From positions 92,725,015-92,789,014 of the forward strand of contig OW799237.1 of the NCBI GenBank assembly GCA_941918925.1: a stretch of 64,000 nucleotides of DNA. The letters run 5' to 3'. Both the position numbers and the translations under genes were made by a program. This document shows positions 9,026 through 20,830 of the stretch, piece after piece. Each line of letters opens with the position of its first letter. The first letter of the stretch is position 1. The notes under the pieces were generated by a model. It was not told the origin of the DNA. It ran no database searches and saw only the letters and a program-made list of their open reading frames with translations. The DNA is from Phyto melanocephala. Taxonomy: Eukaryota; Arthropoda; Insecta; Diptera; Rhinophoridae.

Positions 9026-10778
9026 TAAGCATAAAGTTCAATTAACAATAGAAATTTTTTTATTTTAAGTTATTGTGCTACAGTGATTGGACTCCAACTC
9101 TGTGTATTATAACACAGTTTAAATTTTCGTACAGTATTTCTTTTATAAACCTTTAATGAAATCAGATATTATTTATTAATAAGAATATTATTATTATTAT
9201 TTAGACATTTGTGTTATTTGCTTTGACATTTTCTGTCTTCCTCGAACTAAGGTACAGATGGATTGTACAAAGACAGCCAACTAGAACTAATACAAAGTAA
9301 AGTCATGTTAATTCATAATTCGGGAGTTTTTATTGCTTTGTTTTTAAATTTGTTTTTACGATCGAGATTTTTGAGCCAAAAAAATTTGTCTTAAACATTT
9401 TATTAGAAAAATCGTTAAAAATATTAATGAATGTGTAAAAAATTTATATATTTTTTTGAAAAAACAAACAAACAAACGGATTTTTTTACTTTAGAAGGAC
9501 ATTTTCAAACGTTTGTATACAAAAAAGTTTTAATGCATTTTTTAATAAATAAACAATACTTTTATTAAAAAAAAAATTTCAACTTTTTTAAATACAGAAA
9601 AATCATTACTAAATATTAAGATGCGTAAAAGTTAAAATCTTAAAAAAATAATTTTCCAATTCACAACCTGTCATAGGTTGTAAGAAATTCACTTCTCCAC
9701 ATTGAAGAAAAACGTGGAAAGTACTCACATTTAGCTATGATGTATTTATACGACATTTTATAAATATACATAGGTAAAATTGTTGCATTAAAAATTTATT
9801 GTAGAAATTATAAACCAAATGTGTACAACTACGACGTAGTACAACTTCTACGACAGCTTGTGAATTAAGCAAATATAAGTTAAATCTTCCTTACAAATAA
9901 GATTTCGACAGTAGTATAAACCGGTTCTAAGCTTAAACCAATTATACCGAATCACAATTTTACTTAAATCGGCCTATTTTGGATATTTGCCTGTATTTTT
10001 TTTCATAAAAAATACTTAATAAATAATTTTTTTCTTTTTTTTTTTAATAAATTGTTCGATTTTTTTTTTAACTTTTTCGCAAAACAACAAATTTTTATTT
10101 ATAATTATTTATATACATATATTTCCCAGATAATGGAATTTACATATTTACGTTTAGTTTATTATTTTTGTAAATAATGGCTAGAATACAGTTATTTAAT
10201 GAAAATCTTTCGATTTCAAATCGAATCGTGAAACGGTCTGATGAAAGTTAATTAATTTTAAGCTTTTACCTAATCCCTTAGTATTTTCTTAAAAAAAAAA
10301 ATTAAATTGCATATTCATTAAACATACAGAATAAAAACAAAAGGAAGACAACAAAAAAATTAATAAAGCATCCGCATGCATTTTCCATCGGACCGAAACA
10401 ACAACAAAATTTAAAAGAAAATAAAAATAGTGAGTAACTACATCACATAATTTTTTGATTTCAAATCGATTCGTTCTTGGTATCAGTCTGCATACACATA
10501 CCTGAATATTAAAACTATATTCTTTTAGAGAGAAAAAAAGTGTGTTTAATTGTTGCCATCCATTCGGTTTTATGTTGTTCATTACAAATTCTGTATTATT
10601 ATTGGTGAAATTATAAAATTTAAAAAAAAAAATTATATAAAGTTTAAAACAGTTTTTTATATTATTGTAAAATTATTTATAAAAATAATTAAAGTAATCC
10701 TAAAGATAATTAGATATTTAAATTGATATATAAAATATAGAAAACTTATTGAATAGTATGCAGAAACATATGTGAAAT

Positions 10779-10784
10779 TTTATT
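10779..10784 (-). terminator. Putative polyadenylation signal of CENP-C
   Basis: TTTATT on the plus strand is AATAAA on the minus strand, about 50 bases past the CENP-C stop. Confidence 0.45.
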
Positions 10785-10835
10785 ATGTATTCTTATCATA
10801 CATTTCTACGTATAAAATGACAGATGTAGTGGTAG

Positions 10836-13800
10836 TTATTTTTTGATGACCATTAAAATGCCAATATCATCAGTTATATTTTCAATGTCATAGTAGACAG
10901 ATTTCTCGATGGCCACCATATCGCCAACACCTATGTAGCTCACTTTGTCGTTAGCTGTTACACGAAAGTTGCCCACAAGCGTTACGAAGTGTAAATGGAA
11001 TCGTTTGGCCTTCTTTTTGGGTTTTATTTGTCGTGGTTTGAAGCGTAGATACCCTAAACTGGCTTTTTCATCAGTATCGTAAAATGCATATTCGATACCT
11101 TGCAGTTCGGTAAAGGAGAGATTAGATGCGGCTGAAATGCGCATTTCCTTAAAAATCGCCTCGTTGCACGCAACCGTACCGTCTGATTCCGAGATATTTC
11201 TTAACCATGAAATCAATTCATAATTTGATTTTAAATTGCTGCTCATAAAAGAAGAGGAAGCAGTGGAAGTGGTAGAGTTGGCGCAAGAGTATGCATCACG
11301 TTCCGAAACAGAGCTACTGGGTTTAGCAGTAGATTTTAAGCGAGCCACACGCACCTTAAACTGTTTCACATTTTTCTCCAAATCAGAAGTAGGTTCAGTC
11401 GATGCAGCTATTGATTTAACTGCGGCTGCACCTGATGAGATATGTGTCGAACTGGTGTTTCGTAATTGATCGAAAACAATGTTGAGATGTTCAACTGGTG
11501 GTGGTTTGTTTAAAGTTATATGACTGCACTCAAAATTATCATTTTTGTTCTTCTCATTCTTGGTTTTTTTATTCTGTTTACGTTTAATTTTAGGCTCTTT
11601 AATTTTTGGTGCCTTTTTTTTGCTCTGCAAAATCTCGATGTCTTGTTGCAGCGAAGCCATTATGGATTCATCTTCCAAAACAGCTGGAAGTTTAGTATGT
11701 TTTCTGCTTGATTTAGCGGTTTTACTTATTTTTTGGCTGCTTGCAGTTTCTATGGCGTTATTTTTATTAGTATTAGATGTCTTATTAGCTCTGGTTACTT
11801 CGCGTAGTTTTTCCTTTTCTTTTTGTTGTCGCTTCTGCATCAATTGCATACGTCTATTAAAATTTTCTTGAAATAGCATTTGAAATATTGGAATAGAGTT
11901 TTTTATGGGCACCTGACGCTTCGATCTACGAAGTGAAGAGCCATCTGTCGTGTCAGCTATACTACAGGTTTTCGAAGGAGTTTCACTTCTTTTTGCTTTT
12001 TGAACCCTTTTCCTGGGAGCCGGATGTTGAGGCTTCTTAAATAAATGTTCATCGCTAGCATTAGTCTCGATGGCTTTAAAATTTGTTGGTGGGTTATTGA
12101 AGTGTAAAGTCGTGTTTGTGATGATGCTATTGTTGTTATTGGCTACTTTATTAGTTTTTTGTATTGTGTTGACTGTCGTATTTGAGTGAAAGTTAAAATT
12201 GTTAGAACTTACACCCGAATCGCTTTCAAATCCAGGTGGTGGGGGCGGTAATGGGTCTTCGATTGCATTTTCTTCGGTTTCGCAAATTACTACATCTACT
12301 GTATGTTGCTGTTGTTTGGGGGATTTTCTAGGGGTAATACTTAACGGAGGAGGAGGCGATACAACTTTTAAAGTTGTAATATCTGGGGCAACTAATTTGG
12401 GTGGTGATGGTACGTAGGGTATACTTTGTTTCTTTTTTTTAGGGCTGACAAGTTTTTGTTTCTCTTCGAGCGTACTTTTTTCTTGTGAACTACTGGATCC
12501 TTCCGAATCTGAGTTACCATGGGTATAGAGTGAACGTTTCGATAAATAGCTTCTACGTTTACTTTTTTTGTTTCGCGAAATTCGTTTTGATACTTCTAAA
12601 TATTGTTTTAGTACTTCTGGGATGTGCTTATGGTTGCCTTTTGACAGTAATGGCTTTGAGCTGTTTATTTTCTTTTTAAATGAAATGCGATCTGAGGGTC
12701 TTTCATCGACTAAAGAAGATTCCCGATATTCATCCCGGAATTTATCAGGCACTGGAGGATATTCGTTTTCCGACTCCTCATCTAATAAAGATGTATTAGT
12801 ATCTGCCTGTTGTTCGTCAGTTTCTAGTTCAATATTGCGTCTCATAAGTTCCATTTTAATTTTATCGTCTAATTCATGTTGTTTTTTAACAGCATTCTCA
12901 AGTAAACGGGAAGATCTGCGTCCCGATATGGCAAAAACATGACCCATTGAATTGCGTTTACGTAAATCAAGTATTTCATAGTTACTCATGCGTGCTAGTT
13001 CCTGAGCAAATTCTTCACCATTTAATGGTGTACCCGGCGCCTTATTTAGTGGTATATATCTTCGCTTAAAAATGCGTCTAGTGGTGTGTGCCTGTGGAGG
13101 AGGTTCAGCTTCGTTACTCAGCATCTGAGACTTGTCCACTTGCAATATTCGTCTTGAAATGGATCGCTTGCGTAGACGTTTAATTCTTCCATTAGTCTCA
13201 CTAGTTGCCAAATTCAAAGGCGCTTGGCTATCATTTTCCACAGTTCGATACGCAGCAGCTTTGGATGTATCCTCGTCGTCATCGGTTAAAATATCAGTCA
13301 ATTTTAGATTGTCTTCAGATAATTGGTCGTATTTCTTTTCACTCTTTTCATTTTTTTGCTTATTTTTTTCTTCGTCTTTGTCTTTTATAGACTGCTTTGT
13401 TCTAGCTATTATTTTGTTATTAAGAATATGTTCCGTGCCATTTAAAGTATGATTTACGGGTATAACGACCACTGGGATTCCCTGGTTATCTGATTTTATT
13501 GTTATAGAATTAACTTTAGTTGGCGTCTGCTTCTGTGTTTCAGATATTTTATTATCTTGGTTTGGAAATATAATAGAAATGTTATTTGGCGGAGGTGGAT
13601 TGATTGGTTTCTCAAAATCTGTGGACTTTATGGGTTGCTGCGAATTTTTCTCTATTTGGCTAGAAGAACGACATACATTCGTAATTTGTGTACTGTTAAG
13701 TCGGCGTAACATACGACTATTATTTCTGATTAAAGGCATAGAACAATTTTTACTTCTTTCTGTTATCTTCAATATTTGACTTGTTCCAGAAAGTATTTTT

Positions 13801-14855
13801 TGTTGACAATCTCCGCTTATACTTTTGTCTAGAGTGAAAATTACTTGTCCTGGGATGTCTCCCTTTTCCACTGTATAGGTACGTTTTAATGGTGATTTAG
13901 TTTCATTTGTTCTTGATAAATTTGTGGCACTATCGCTTCCCTTTTCTTTGATTTTTTTTAGGGTATTCTCTAAAACACTTTCCATGTATTTTTGTAATTC
14001 TTCATCTTTGCGTTGCAAAGTTCTAATTAAAGTATCGGTGTGACCACAACATAACTCATTTGCAGATGATATGTTTTCTGGACTAATGGTATTAGGTTCG
14101 CAATTTTCACTATTGGCTGGTGGGCTAATAGTAGGCATTACATCTGTTTTAGTTGTTGGTGTTTGCGAAAGTGGAGTGCTGCATACAGGAGGATCGAAAT
14201 TCGTATCTGAAACCGTTGTGCTTTCAAATTCACGTAGTAGTGTACGTCTGCCGGCGCACATCTTTGTAAGACGCTTCAAACTGTACCGTCTTAGACGATC
14301 ACTTGATGAAATCGCACCACCACTTTTGCGTATAGATGCTAAACGTGGACTTAATGGTTTTAAGACATTAGAATTATTAGATGGAATATGTGTAGTGAAA
14401 GGACTTTTAGGACGAACTGGTGAACTAGGTGAAAATGAATTATTTAGTGCATTCTGAACGCTCGGTACAGCTGACGGAATCTCATTATCTTGCAAATTAT
14501 ATGTGCAAGTATTTGGAGCAACTCCAACAGAGTCACCATGCAAAAAGTCTATTTGATTTTCAACAGTGATTTCTTGAATATCCTTATCGACTGCATCTTC
14601 CATTCTGCAATTTTCTACGGCATTTACTTGCTCTTGTGCATTTGTTTCATACAATTTTGTAGGCTGCTGTGAGGTGGGTAACTTTTCCAACTGTACATTA
14701 ATACTGAATCTTTGCGGCTCACAATTCATAAAGAGAAAGTTCGGTCTTTGAACACCTCCTTGCCTTTTTTGCAGAAATTCAGCAAGACGATTAACATCGC
14801 TTTCGTCATTGTTGAAAAATTCGCTTAAATCTAAACTCGAGCTGGTCCGTGACAT
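10836..14855 (-). CDS. Cenp-C: CENP-C, centromere protein C
   Basis: An intronless frame of 1339 residues, close to Drosophila Cenp-C (about 1400). CENP-C binds the centromeric CENP-A nucleosome and, through its N-terminus, the Mis12 complex, linking centromere and outer kinetochore. Residues about 20-60 (SDVNRLAEFLQKRQGG) start a conserved N-terminal part. A long Ser/Thr/Lys-rich, probably disordered middle follows, with an RRRSYLSKRSLY-like basic patch and a Pro-rich stretch near residue 870. Around residue 970, SSLRRSKRQVPIK resembles the arginine-rich core of the CENP-C motif, although the usual aromatic pair after it is replaced by SIPIF. The C-terminal ~128 residues (NYELISWLRNISES...GYLRFKPRQIKPKKKAKRF...LHFVTLVGNF...YIGVGDMVAIEK) form the dimerising cupin domain (Mif2/CENP-C). 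Start: the first ATG, MSRTSSSLDLSEFF. The middle is fast-evolving, so identification rests on the two ends and the motif. Confidence 0.88.
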   Translation of the reverse strand: MSRTSSSLDLSEFFNNDESDVNRLAEFLQKRQGGVQRPNFLFMNCEPQRFSINVQLEKLPTSQQPTKLYETNAQEQVNAVENCRMEDAVDKDIQEITVENQIDFLHGDSVGVAPNTCTYNLQDNEIPSAVPSVQNALNNSFSPSSPVRPKSPFTTHIPSNNSNVLKPLSPRLASIRKSGGAISSSDRLRRYSLKRLTKMCAGRRTLLREFESTTVSDTNFDPPVCSTPLSQTPTTKTDVMPTISPPANSENCEPNTISPENISSANELCCGHTDTLIRTLQRKDEELQKYMESVLENTLKKIKEKGSDSATNLSRTNETKSPLKRTYTVEKGDIPGQVIFTLDKSISGDCQQKILSGTSQILKITERSKNCSMPLIRNNSRMLRRLNSTQITNVCRSSSQIEKNSQQPIKSTDFEKPINPPPPNNISIIFPNQDNKISETQKQTPTKVNSITIKSDNQGIPVVVIPVNHTLNGTEHILNNKIIARTKQSIKDKDEEKNKQKNEKSEKKYDQLSEDNLKLTDILTDDDEDTSKAAAYRTVENDSQAPLNLATSETNGRIKRLRKRSISRRILQVDKSQMLSNEAEPPPQAHTTRRIFKRRYIPLNKAPGTPLNGEEFAQELARMSNYEILDLRKRNSMGHVFAISGRRSSRLLENAVKKQHELDDKIKMELMRRNIELETDEQQADTNTSLLDEESENEYPPVPDKFRDEYRESSLVDERPSDRISFKKKINSSKPLLSKGNHKHIPEVLKQYLEVSKRISRNKKSKRRSYLSKRSLYTHGNSDSEGSSSSQEKSTLEEKQKLVSPKKKKQSIPYVPSPPKLVAPDITTLKVVSPPPPLSITPRKSPKQQQHTVDVVICETEENAIEDPLPPPPPGFESDSGVSSNNFNFHSNTTVNTIQKTNKVANNNNSIITNTTLHFNNPPTNFKAIETNASDEHLFKKPQHPAPRKRVQKAKRSETPSKTCSIADTTDGSSLRRSKRQVPIKNSIPIFQMLFQENFNRRMQLMQKRQQKEKEKLREVTRANKTSNTNKNNAIETASSQKISKTAKSSRKHTKLPAVLEDESIMASLQQDIEILQSKKKAPKIKEPKIKRKQNKKTKNEKNKNDNFECSHITLNKPPPVEHLNIVFDQLRNTSSTHISSGAAAVKSIAASTEPTSDLEKNVKQFKVRVARLKSTAKPSSSVSERDAYSCANSTTSTASSSFMSSNLKSNYELISWLRNISESDGTVACNEAIFKEMRISAASNLSFTELQGIEYAFYDTDEKASLGYLRFKPRQIKPKKKAKRFHLHFVTLVGNFRVTANDKVSYIGVGDMVAIEKSVYYDIENITDDIGILMVIKK

Positions 14856-16615
14856 TGTAGGTATTTATTTCAATTTACTATCTGAATTTAAGAAATCTTA
14901 AATTATTTAACAATTTTTCACTTTAACATTTCAAAACTTACAGTTTAAACAAAATATAATTTTTTCACCACTTTTTTGCTTTTCAAGAGCTAGTTGGACA
15001 ACGCGTAGTGTTGTGACATTAAAGTACCAAGTACTTGAGTTTAAAGTACTTGTGAATTGTTTTTATTGCAGAGTTGTATTTCTTGGTACATATTATAAAT
15101 TAATATTAAAATAATTTTTTTCAGCGAAAATAATTTAGGAGAAATTATTTTTTTTTTTAGAGGCATTAAATTCGGACAGTGAGAATTCTTCTTACGATGT
15201 ATGGGTCCACTATGCAGGAATTTTTGGAAATTAAAATATTAAGGGGTAAAAACGTGTAAAATCTGTTACTTTATATCTGCTAAACTAAAAAATTATATAG
15301 ATTAATTTAAAAAGGTATTATAATCTACTTAAATGACAAGCAGACAGGTATCGGACTTTTTTAGAATTTTCAAACACTCCGGGAAAAAACTCTAATTTAA
15401 TATCTCAGGATTTTTTTATTACCATGTATTTAGGCTTTATAGGCTTTGTATTACTATTTGAATTAATAAATAATTTGGATCTTTTTTGGAACACTATGAA
15501 AAATGATTAATTTGATTTTGGAACTTTTTTCAAATTAGCATGTATAAGGCATAAAAATTGGTCCTGTTTCTGGTACTTTTTGTTTTAAAATTTCTAACAT
15601 TTAATAACACATAATTTTATCATTATTATCGCCTTATAGAATATGGGCAATTATTTAGGGTTAATAATAAAAAGAATTGAATAGAGATTTTAGCACACAT
15701 AAAAATTATGTTATTTAATAAAAATTTAAACACATTTATAACAGGGTAGAAAGAGGCTAATTTGTGAAAACAGTTTGCTATTTTTTAAAACATTATTTAT
15801 TATTCTTATTAAAAAAAAGTAGATTAACTCACTTTAAATCATGTCTATTCAAATATTTAATGGTTACATACATAGATATTTAACATTAATTTTGTACGTT
15901 TTGTATTTTCTACGTTTATGAAGCTAAGAATTAGGGACTATTGGTTAAACTTAAGAATGAAAATGATACGGATGACACAAAAGATACTATAACGCATTTT
16001 TTTATATTTTTTTTTCAACGTTTCTGAACATACCTATATTCTTTAATTTAGTGACTACTGAATGTCCTTAGAGTAGGTACTTTTTATTTTTCTAAATAAA
16101 ATTAATCAGAGAAACATGTTTTCACAAATTTAACGCAAAATTGCTAAGTTATTAAAAAAAAAAGATATTGAATATTCAATTTATAGTATGGTAGAAAAGC
16201 AAAACAAACATTTACAACTAGTAAAAATTATATTACAAGTGTTCGTACTCAACATCAAGAACACAACACTTTTAACACCTACAAAAAACATACATATGTA
16301 TATATATTAAAAGCGATTTAAGCGTAATATATAGCCACAAAGGCCAATTGTAATATATTACCTATTACCAATTCATGTTTGCTAAATTCAAATGAATTGA
16401 TTCAATTTTTATTCAATTCGTTTTTTGGCGAAAAAAATTAATTCAAAATTTTAGCAATTCAGTTCATGAATGCTTCGCGAATAAATTCAAAAATGAACGA
16501 TTCTTTTATAACTCTGGTATCAAGTATAAATTTATATACTTGAAAACTTGGTTTGTGCTTAACAGTCGTTGGGGATTTTGAAACATATTAATTTTAAAAA
16601 GTTATAATAGGTATC

Positions 16616-16821
16616 CAAGGCATATTTATTTATCAGGTAATTGCAGTTCGGAGAAAATTTTTTGTTTATATTTTTTATATATGAAGTTTGACATTTGAAA
16701 TAAATTAGAAGAGAAAAAATAGTTTTTTATTTATGCAATTTGACAGCTGAAATTTAAAATAAATGTTGAAAAAAATAATCAGCGGGCGAATCAAGAGTAC
16801 CTGATGAATAAATATGCCTTG
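16616..16821. mobile_element. CAAGGC-family MITE with 9-bp duplication
   Basis: The ends CAAGGCATATTTATTTATCA and CTGATGAATAAATATGCCTTG-type sequence are inverted over about 24 bp. ATAGGTATC flanks both sides (16607-16615 and 16822-16830). The interior (GAGAAAATTTTTTGTTTATA, GTTTGACATTTGAAATAA, TTTGACAGCTGAAATTTAAA) is nearly the same as in 3344-3522. Confidence 0.85.
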
Positions 16822-18076
16822 ATAGGTATCAAACGAATTATTAGGTATTCATCAAGTTTTTTAATTTAAAGTGTTATGAATAACGCCTATTCTATATAAA
16901 GAAAATCAGTCGATATCAAATCATTAAACACATTTTCTTTATTATTTTCTTGTTTGTAAATCAATCTTCAGGCGGTTGACCCGATTCGAAACTAAATTTT
17001 TTCGGATTTGTGTGCTTAATACAATAATTCGAAAATGTTTCCAGTAAACTTGTACATATCTAAAATTTTTAGTTGCGCGTAAATATGTATACATATATAT
17101 GATATACCTTAGATGTTATTTTCTCTTGATATTGCATTTATACATATGTATGTACATGCCAGTGAATGGTATATTATATTCTGCACAAGAGAAAGTAGCA
17201 ATTCTGATTTAAATCTATTTTTTTCAATACAGCGTCGTTTTTTTACATTTGCCTTTCTATTGCATTGGAATTTTATTATGCAGTAAATTAAAAACTATTT
17301 TTTTTTACACATAAATAATTTTTCATCCCCATAAAAATAACCAGGGTAGTAACAAAAAAAAAAAAAACATCGTGGGAATTTGAATAGTACCTTTTTAAGG
17401 AAACGGCAAAACGCGTAGCAATTTTCTGAAAAATATGAATTCTTTTTATAACATTGAATTACATTCTTAAATATTTATTACCATAATATCGCCAACAAGG
17501 TCCTTTAGCAAATTCGTTGATCGCAATATTATTTACAGGCCGGGGATTGTGCAATATGTTTTGAAATTAGCATAATTGCAAAAATCCACGGTCTTCAAAT
17601 AGTTATGCATACGGGTAGTTTCTTATATTTCTCCAAGAAAAATAAACAAACCTAACCTCACTTCAGACTTTCAAAGTTTTTAGTTCGCGGCAAATTTCAA
17701 GGAATGTTCAGGACATTTGTTAAGAACATTAAGACATATTTTTAGAACCATTTTACCAAAAGAAACCTAATTTTTTATTGACTCAGACAATCCGTTAAAA
17801 CTGTTTATTTTAAACGGTGCTTTTTTTCAAACAATGGGAAAAAGTTTACCGATCACCTTGAAATTTTAATGAAAAATAAATTGAACTCCTAGTCAAACAT
17901 TTAAAAAGTAATTCTCTAGTGAAGGGAAAAAAGAAGCGAGTAATAAGTAGTACTGCCATATTAAAAATGCTTCAAATGTTACCAGATTTTTAAATAAATT
18001 AGCACTGCCAAGTGAAAATATCATACACTTACAGAAAAGAACTAATTAAAATTATTTTTATTCATGTATAAGTGGT

Positions 18077-18258
18077 AATATGTCCCATGGTGTAATTACA
18101 TAAAGTGATAGCGTAAAGGAGAGCGATCTTCGGCTATCTTTTTTTATGTATGAAGTTTGACAATTTCCGGAGTTGAAATCATTTTTTTAATATGTAATTT
18201 GACATACTCCAGAACACAAAAAAATTATCAGCTGGGATGGCACCGCCACCTTACCCTG
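18077..18258 (+). mobile_element. GTATACAAGGTGG-family MITE, uninterrupted copy
   Basis: It reads ATGGTGTAATTACATAAAGT...GTGATAGCGTAAAGGAGAGC...GAAGTTTGACAATTTCCGGA...GGCACCGCCACCTTACCCTG. It gives the intact sequence across the position where the 6034-7126 copy carries a DINE-1-like element. Confidence 0.6.
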
Positions 18259-18850
18259 ATATGTCCCTTTTTTCTTACTTTTTTTAATTTTCTTATATTA
18301 ATCAATTCATAATTTGTATTTCTTTTTTAGTTTGTAAAAGAACTTAAAGGCATTCGTTTTATCTGTAATATAAGTTATTTGGCCTCGTAGGCTTTTTATA
18401 TTACTATGAAGTTGAATAAATAAAAAAAAAAATTATTATCGCCTAATAAAATATGAACAATTAATTAAGAGAATTTTTTTGAATTTTTTATATATAGTTT
18501 GACATTGATAGTAAAAAGCAAAACGATTAGCGGTCAGAAACGAATACCTTGTCAAGAGTATCCTGGTAGCGATATTATCAAATTCAACTTTGTACTATAT
18601 AATATTTGATCTAATAATGGCTCGCTGAAATTAAAAGTTTTTATATGGTAAAAGGAATGGTGATCCATATGATATGACACACAAAAACTTTTTATTTCAC
18701 AGAACAAGAGTTGAGCCGCAGGTGGTCTTGATCGTCAGTAGATTATTTTTTTCTTTACTTGTTTTAAACGTTAGTGTCAAAGTCCATACATAAGAAACAA
18801 TTCTATTTCATCTCTCATTTATTTAAAATCCAAAATTTAATCTTCTATCT

Positions 18851-19350
18851 TCAATATACATATATAAAAATCAATGTGTGTTTGTATGTTTGTTTGTGCT
18901 TTATAGACGGTTAAACGGCTGGACCGATTTCCTTGAAATTTTCACAGAATCTTTCTGTATGTCTGGAAGGAACTATAGGCTATACTTTGGTTTGAAATTG
19001 TAAGTGGGCGGGGTGCCACGCCCTATTAAAGAATAAGTATTAAATATTATATATCACGAAAGTTAATGCAGCTAGAGTCTTCAAATTAGGTACGGTAAAC
19101 TCTGACATCCACACAAAAATTTGGGTAAAAAATGGGCGTACTTGCAATATTAGGCGTGGTCACATGAATTAAATACTTAAATTCGTATATCTGGAAAACG
19201 ATGTCGATTAGAGTAGTAAAATTTTGCAAGATCAACTTTGACATCCAAATAAACATTAAGGCAAGAAATGGGTGCATTATCAATAGTGGGCGTGGCACCT
19301 GCCATATGAATTAAATACTAAAATTTGGGGTGGCGAAGCACACCGGGGAT
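18851..19350 (+). mobile_element. Short Helitron, GGGCGTGGC family (unit 1 copy)
   Basis: It starts near TATATAAAAATCAATGTGTG, contains GACGGTTAAACGGCTGGACC, CTATACTTTGGTTTGAAATT, GTGGGCGGGGTGCCACGCCC and GTGGGCGTGGCACC, and ends with GGTGGCGAAGCACACCGGGG. The 3' end has lost the TATTAGCTAG terminus seen in the intact copy at 51586-52145. It is non-coding; the family is assigned by comparison with that copy. Confidence 0.65.
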
Positions 19351-19732
19351 ATAAAAATATAAACAAAAATTTTTGCTCTGAACTGCGGTTACTGGTGAAT
19401 TAATATGCCTTAAATCATGAATGATAAAAACAAGATTACATTTTCTACATGTTCATATACATATGTACATTTGTATTTGTAATACATTTTTGTTGTTTCT
19501 TATATCCATCCTTTGACTGGAATTATTGAAAGCAAAGTTGTATATTTATTTTTCATTTATAAGTCTATTATCTTGGTGATAGACACTGTAGGTAGGTAGG
19601 AAAGGGGGATGCAGAAAGCAGTATCTGCCTCCTACACCCGAACTCGGAGACCAACGTGGTCCATTGCGTTACCCTTTATATAGTAAAGGTAGAAAAGAGA
19701 GAGAGGGTTGTCAAAGATATGATACATGAAAA

Positions 19733-20825
19733 AACAAGTAAGAGCGCTATATTTGGCCGTGCCGAATCTTATATACCCTTCACAACGTGTAGTCATGAAA
19801 TAACAGTAGTTTGTGTCACCATTCATCCCATATGAAATACGTACATACATATATAAAAACATCCCATTGTAAAATTATTAATTCACGTATGTATGTTAAA
19901 AAAACGAAAAAAAAAAAAATTAAAAAAAAAATTTTTTTAAAAAAATTTAAAAATAAAAATTTTTTAAAAAATTTAAAAAAAAAAAAAAATTATTATATAT
20001 AATCATAATTATTATATATAAAACAAAAAAAAAAAATAAAAAAAAAAAAATTAAAAAAAATAATTAAAAAAAAAAATAATAAAAATATAAATAATATATT
20101 AAATAAAAAATAAAAAAAAAATCAAAAAAAAAAATTAAAAAAAAATTTTTAAAACAATTAAAAAAAATTTTTTTTTGGCTCAGCTGGGATTTGATGCCAC
20201 GTTTTCTCTAACCAGTATACATGTTTATACCCTTCACCTGTGGTGTACAAGGGTATATATAGCTTTGTCATTCCGTTTGTAATTTCTACAATTTTCATTT
20301 CCGACCCCATAAAGTATATATTTTCTGAAAGCTTATGAATAGAGGAGTCGATTAAGCCCTGTCCGTCTGTCCGTCTGCCCGTGTGTTGGTTGAAATCAAC
20401 TTTTAGAAGCAACTATATGTTCCTCAGATCTGTATATGGTATCAATCTCTTGGAAATATCCAGGAATGAATCGCTATTGAAATTCAGCACAATCGCCCCA
20501 TAACTTTCTGAGATATGAGCAAAAAACCACGACCACCTCGTTTTTTTTCACAATTACAACGACAACATACATACATAGATACATGTAAAAAACATACCAA
20601 ACAAAAAAAATTACAAAAAAAAAAAATATTAAAAATAAGAAAAAAAACTACAAAAAAAAAATTTTAAAAAAATTTAAAAAAAAATTTAAAAAAATTTTTT
20701 TAAAATTTTTCTAAAAAAATTTTTTGAAAAAATTTAAAAAAAATATAAAAAAAAAATAATAAAATATAAATAATATATTAAATAAAATAAAATAAAATAA
20801 AATTTTTTTGGCTCAGCTGGGATTT
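19733..20825. mobile_element. DINE-1-like composite, truncated at the duplication junction
   Basis: It begins with the reversed tail (AACAAGTAAGAGCGCTATAT), then an AT-rich stretch and the tRNA-like cassette on the minus strand (about 20176-20224). A head of subfamily B in plus orientation follows from about 20225 (TATACCCTTCACCTGTGGTG), then a second AT-rich stretch, ending inside the next cassette at GGGATT. The complete version of the same arrangement is in unit 2 (21989-23576). Confidence 0.65.
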
Positions 20826-20830
20826 CATTT

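Larger units (their letters stand above)
8955..10835. other. Convergent 3' spacer between Nup50 and CENP-C
   Basis: AT-rich sequence between two convergent genes. Apart from poly(A) signals and a weakly repeated GATTTCAAATCGA motif (about 10215 and 10460), no gene or clear mobile element was seen. Confidence 0.6.
14856..18574. other. Gene-free spacer upstream of CENP-C
   Basis: AT-rich sequence holding the CENP-C promoter region, where AAGTACTT-type motifs occur at about 15025-15055. It also holds one complete CAAGGC MITE (16616-16821) and one GTATACAAGGTGG-type MITE (18077-18258). A fragment at about 18480-18560 resembles MITE interior (AGTTTGACATTGA). No coding frame is supported. Confidence 0.55.
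18575..20825. repeat. Tandem duplication, unit 1 (about 2.25 kb)
   Basis: Everything from TTATCAAATTCAACTTTGTA at 18575 to the GGCTCAGCTGGGATT at 20811-20825 recurs 2256 bp downstream with almost no substitutions. Differences are one or two SNPs (for example CTACATGTTC against CTACCTGTTC) and short indels in homopolymer or GTCTGTCC repeats. It carries a Helitron copy and a DINE-1-like composite. Six bases (TCATTT, 20825/6-20830) lie at the junction. Confidence 0.9.

Noticed and set aside
11236..14672. Several plus-strand frames of 60-130 residues opposite CENP-C
   Set aside because: All lie antisense to the long CENP-C frame and show no family pattern.
19811..20002. Lys-rich 63-residue frame, repeated in the second duplication unit
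   Set aside because: It is translation of the A-rich stretch of a DINE-1-like element, with no protein-like composition.
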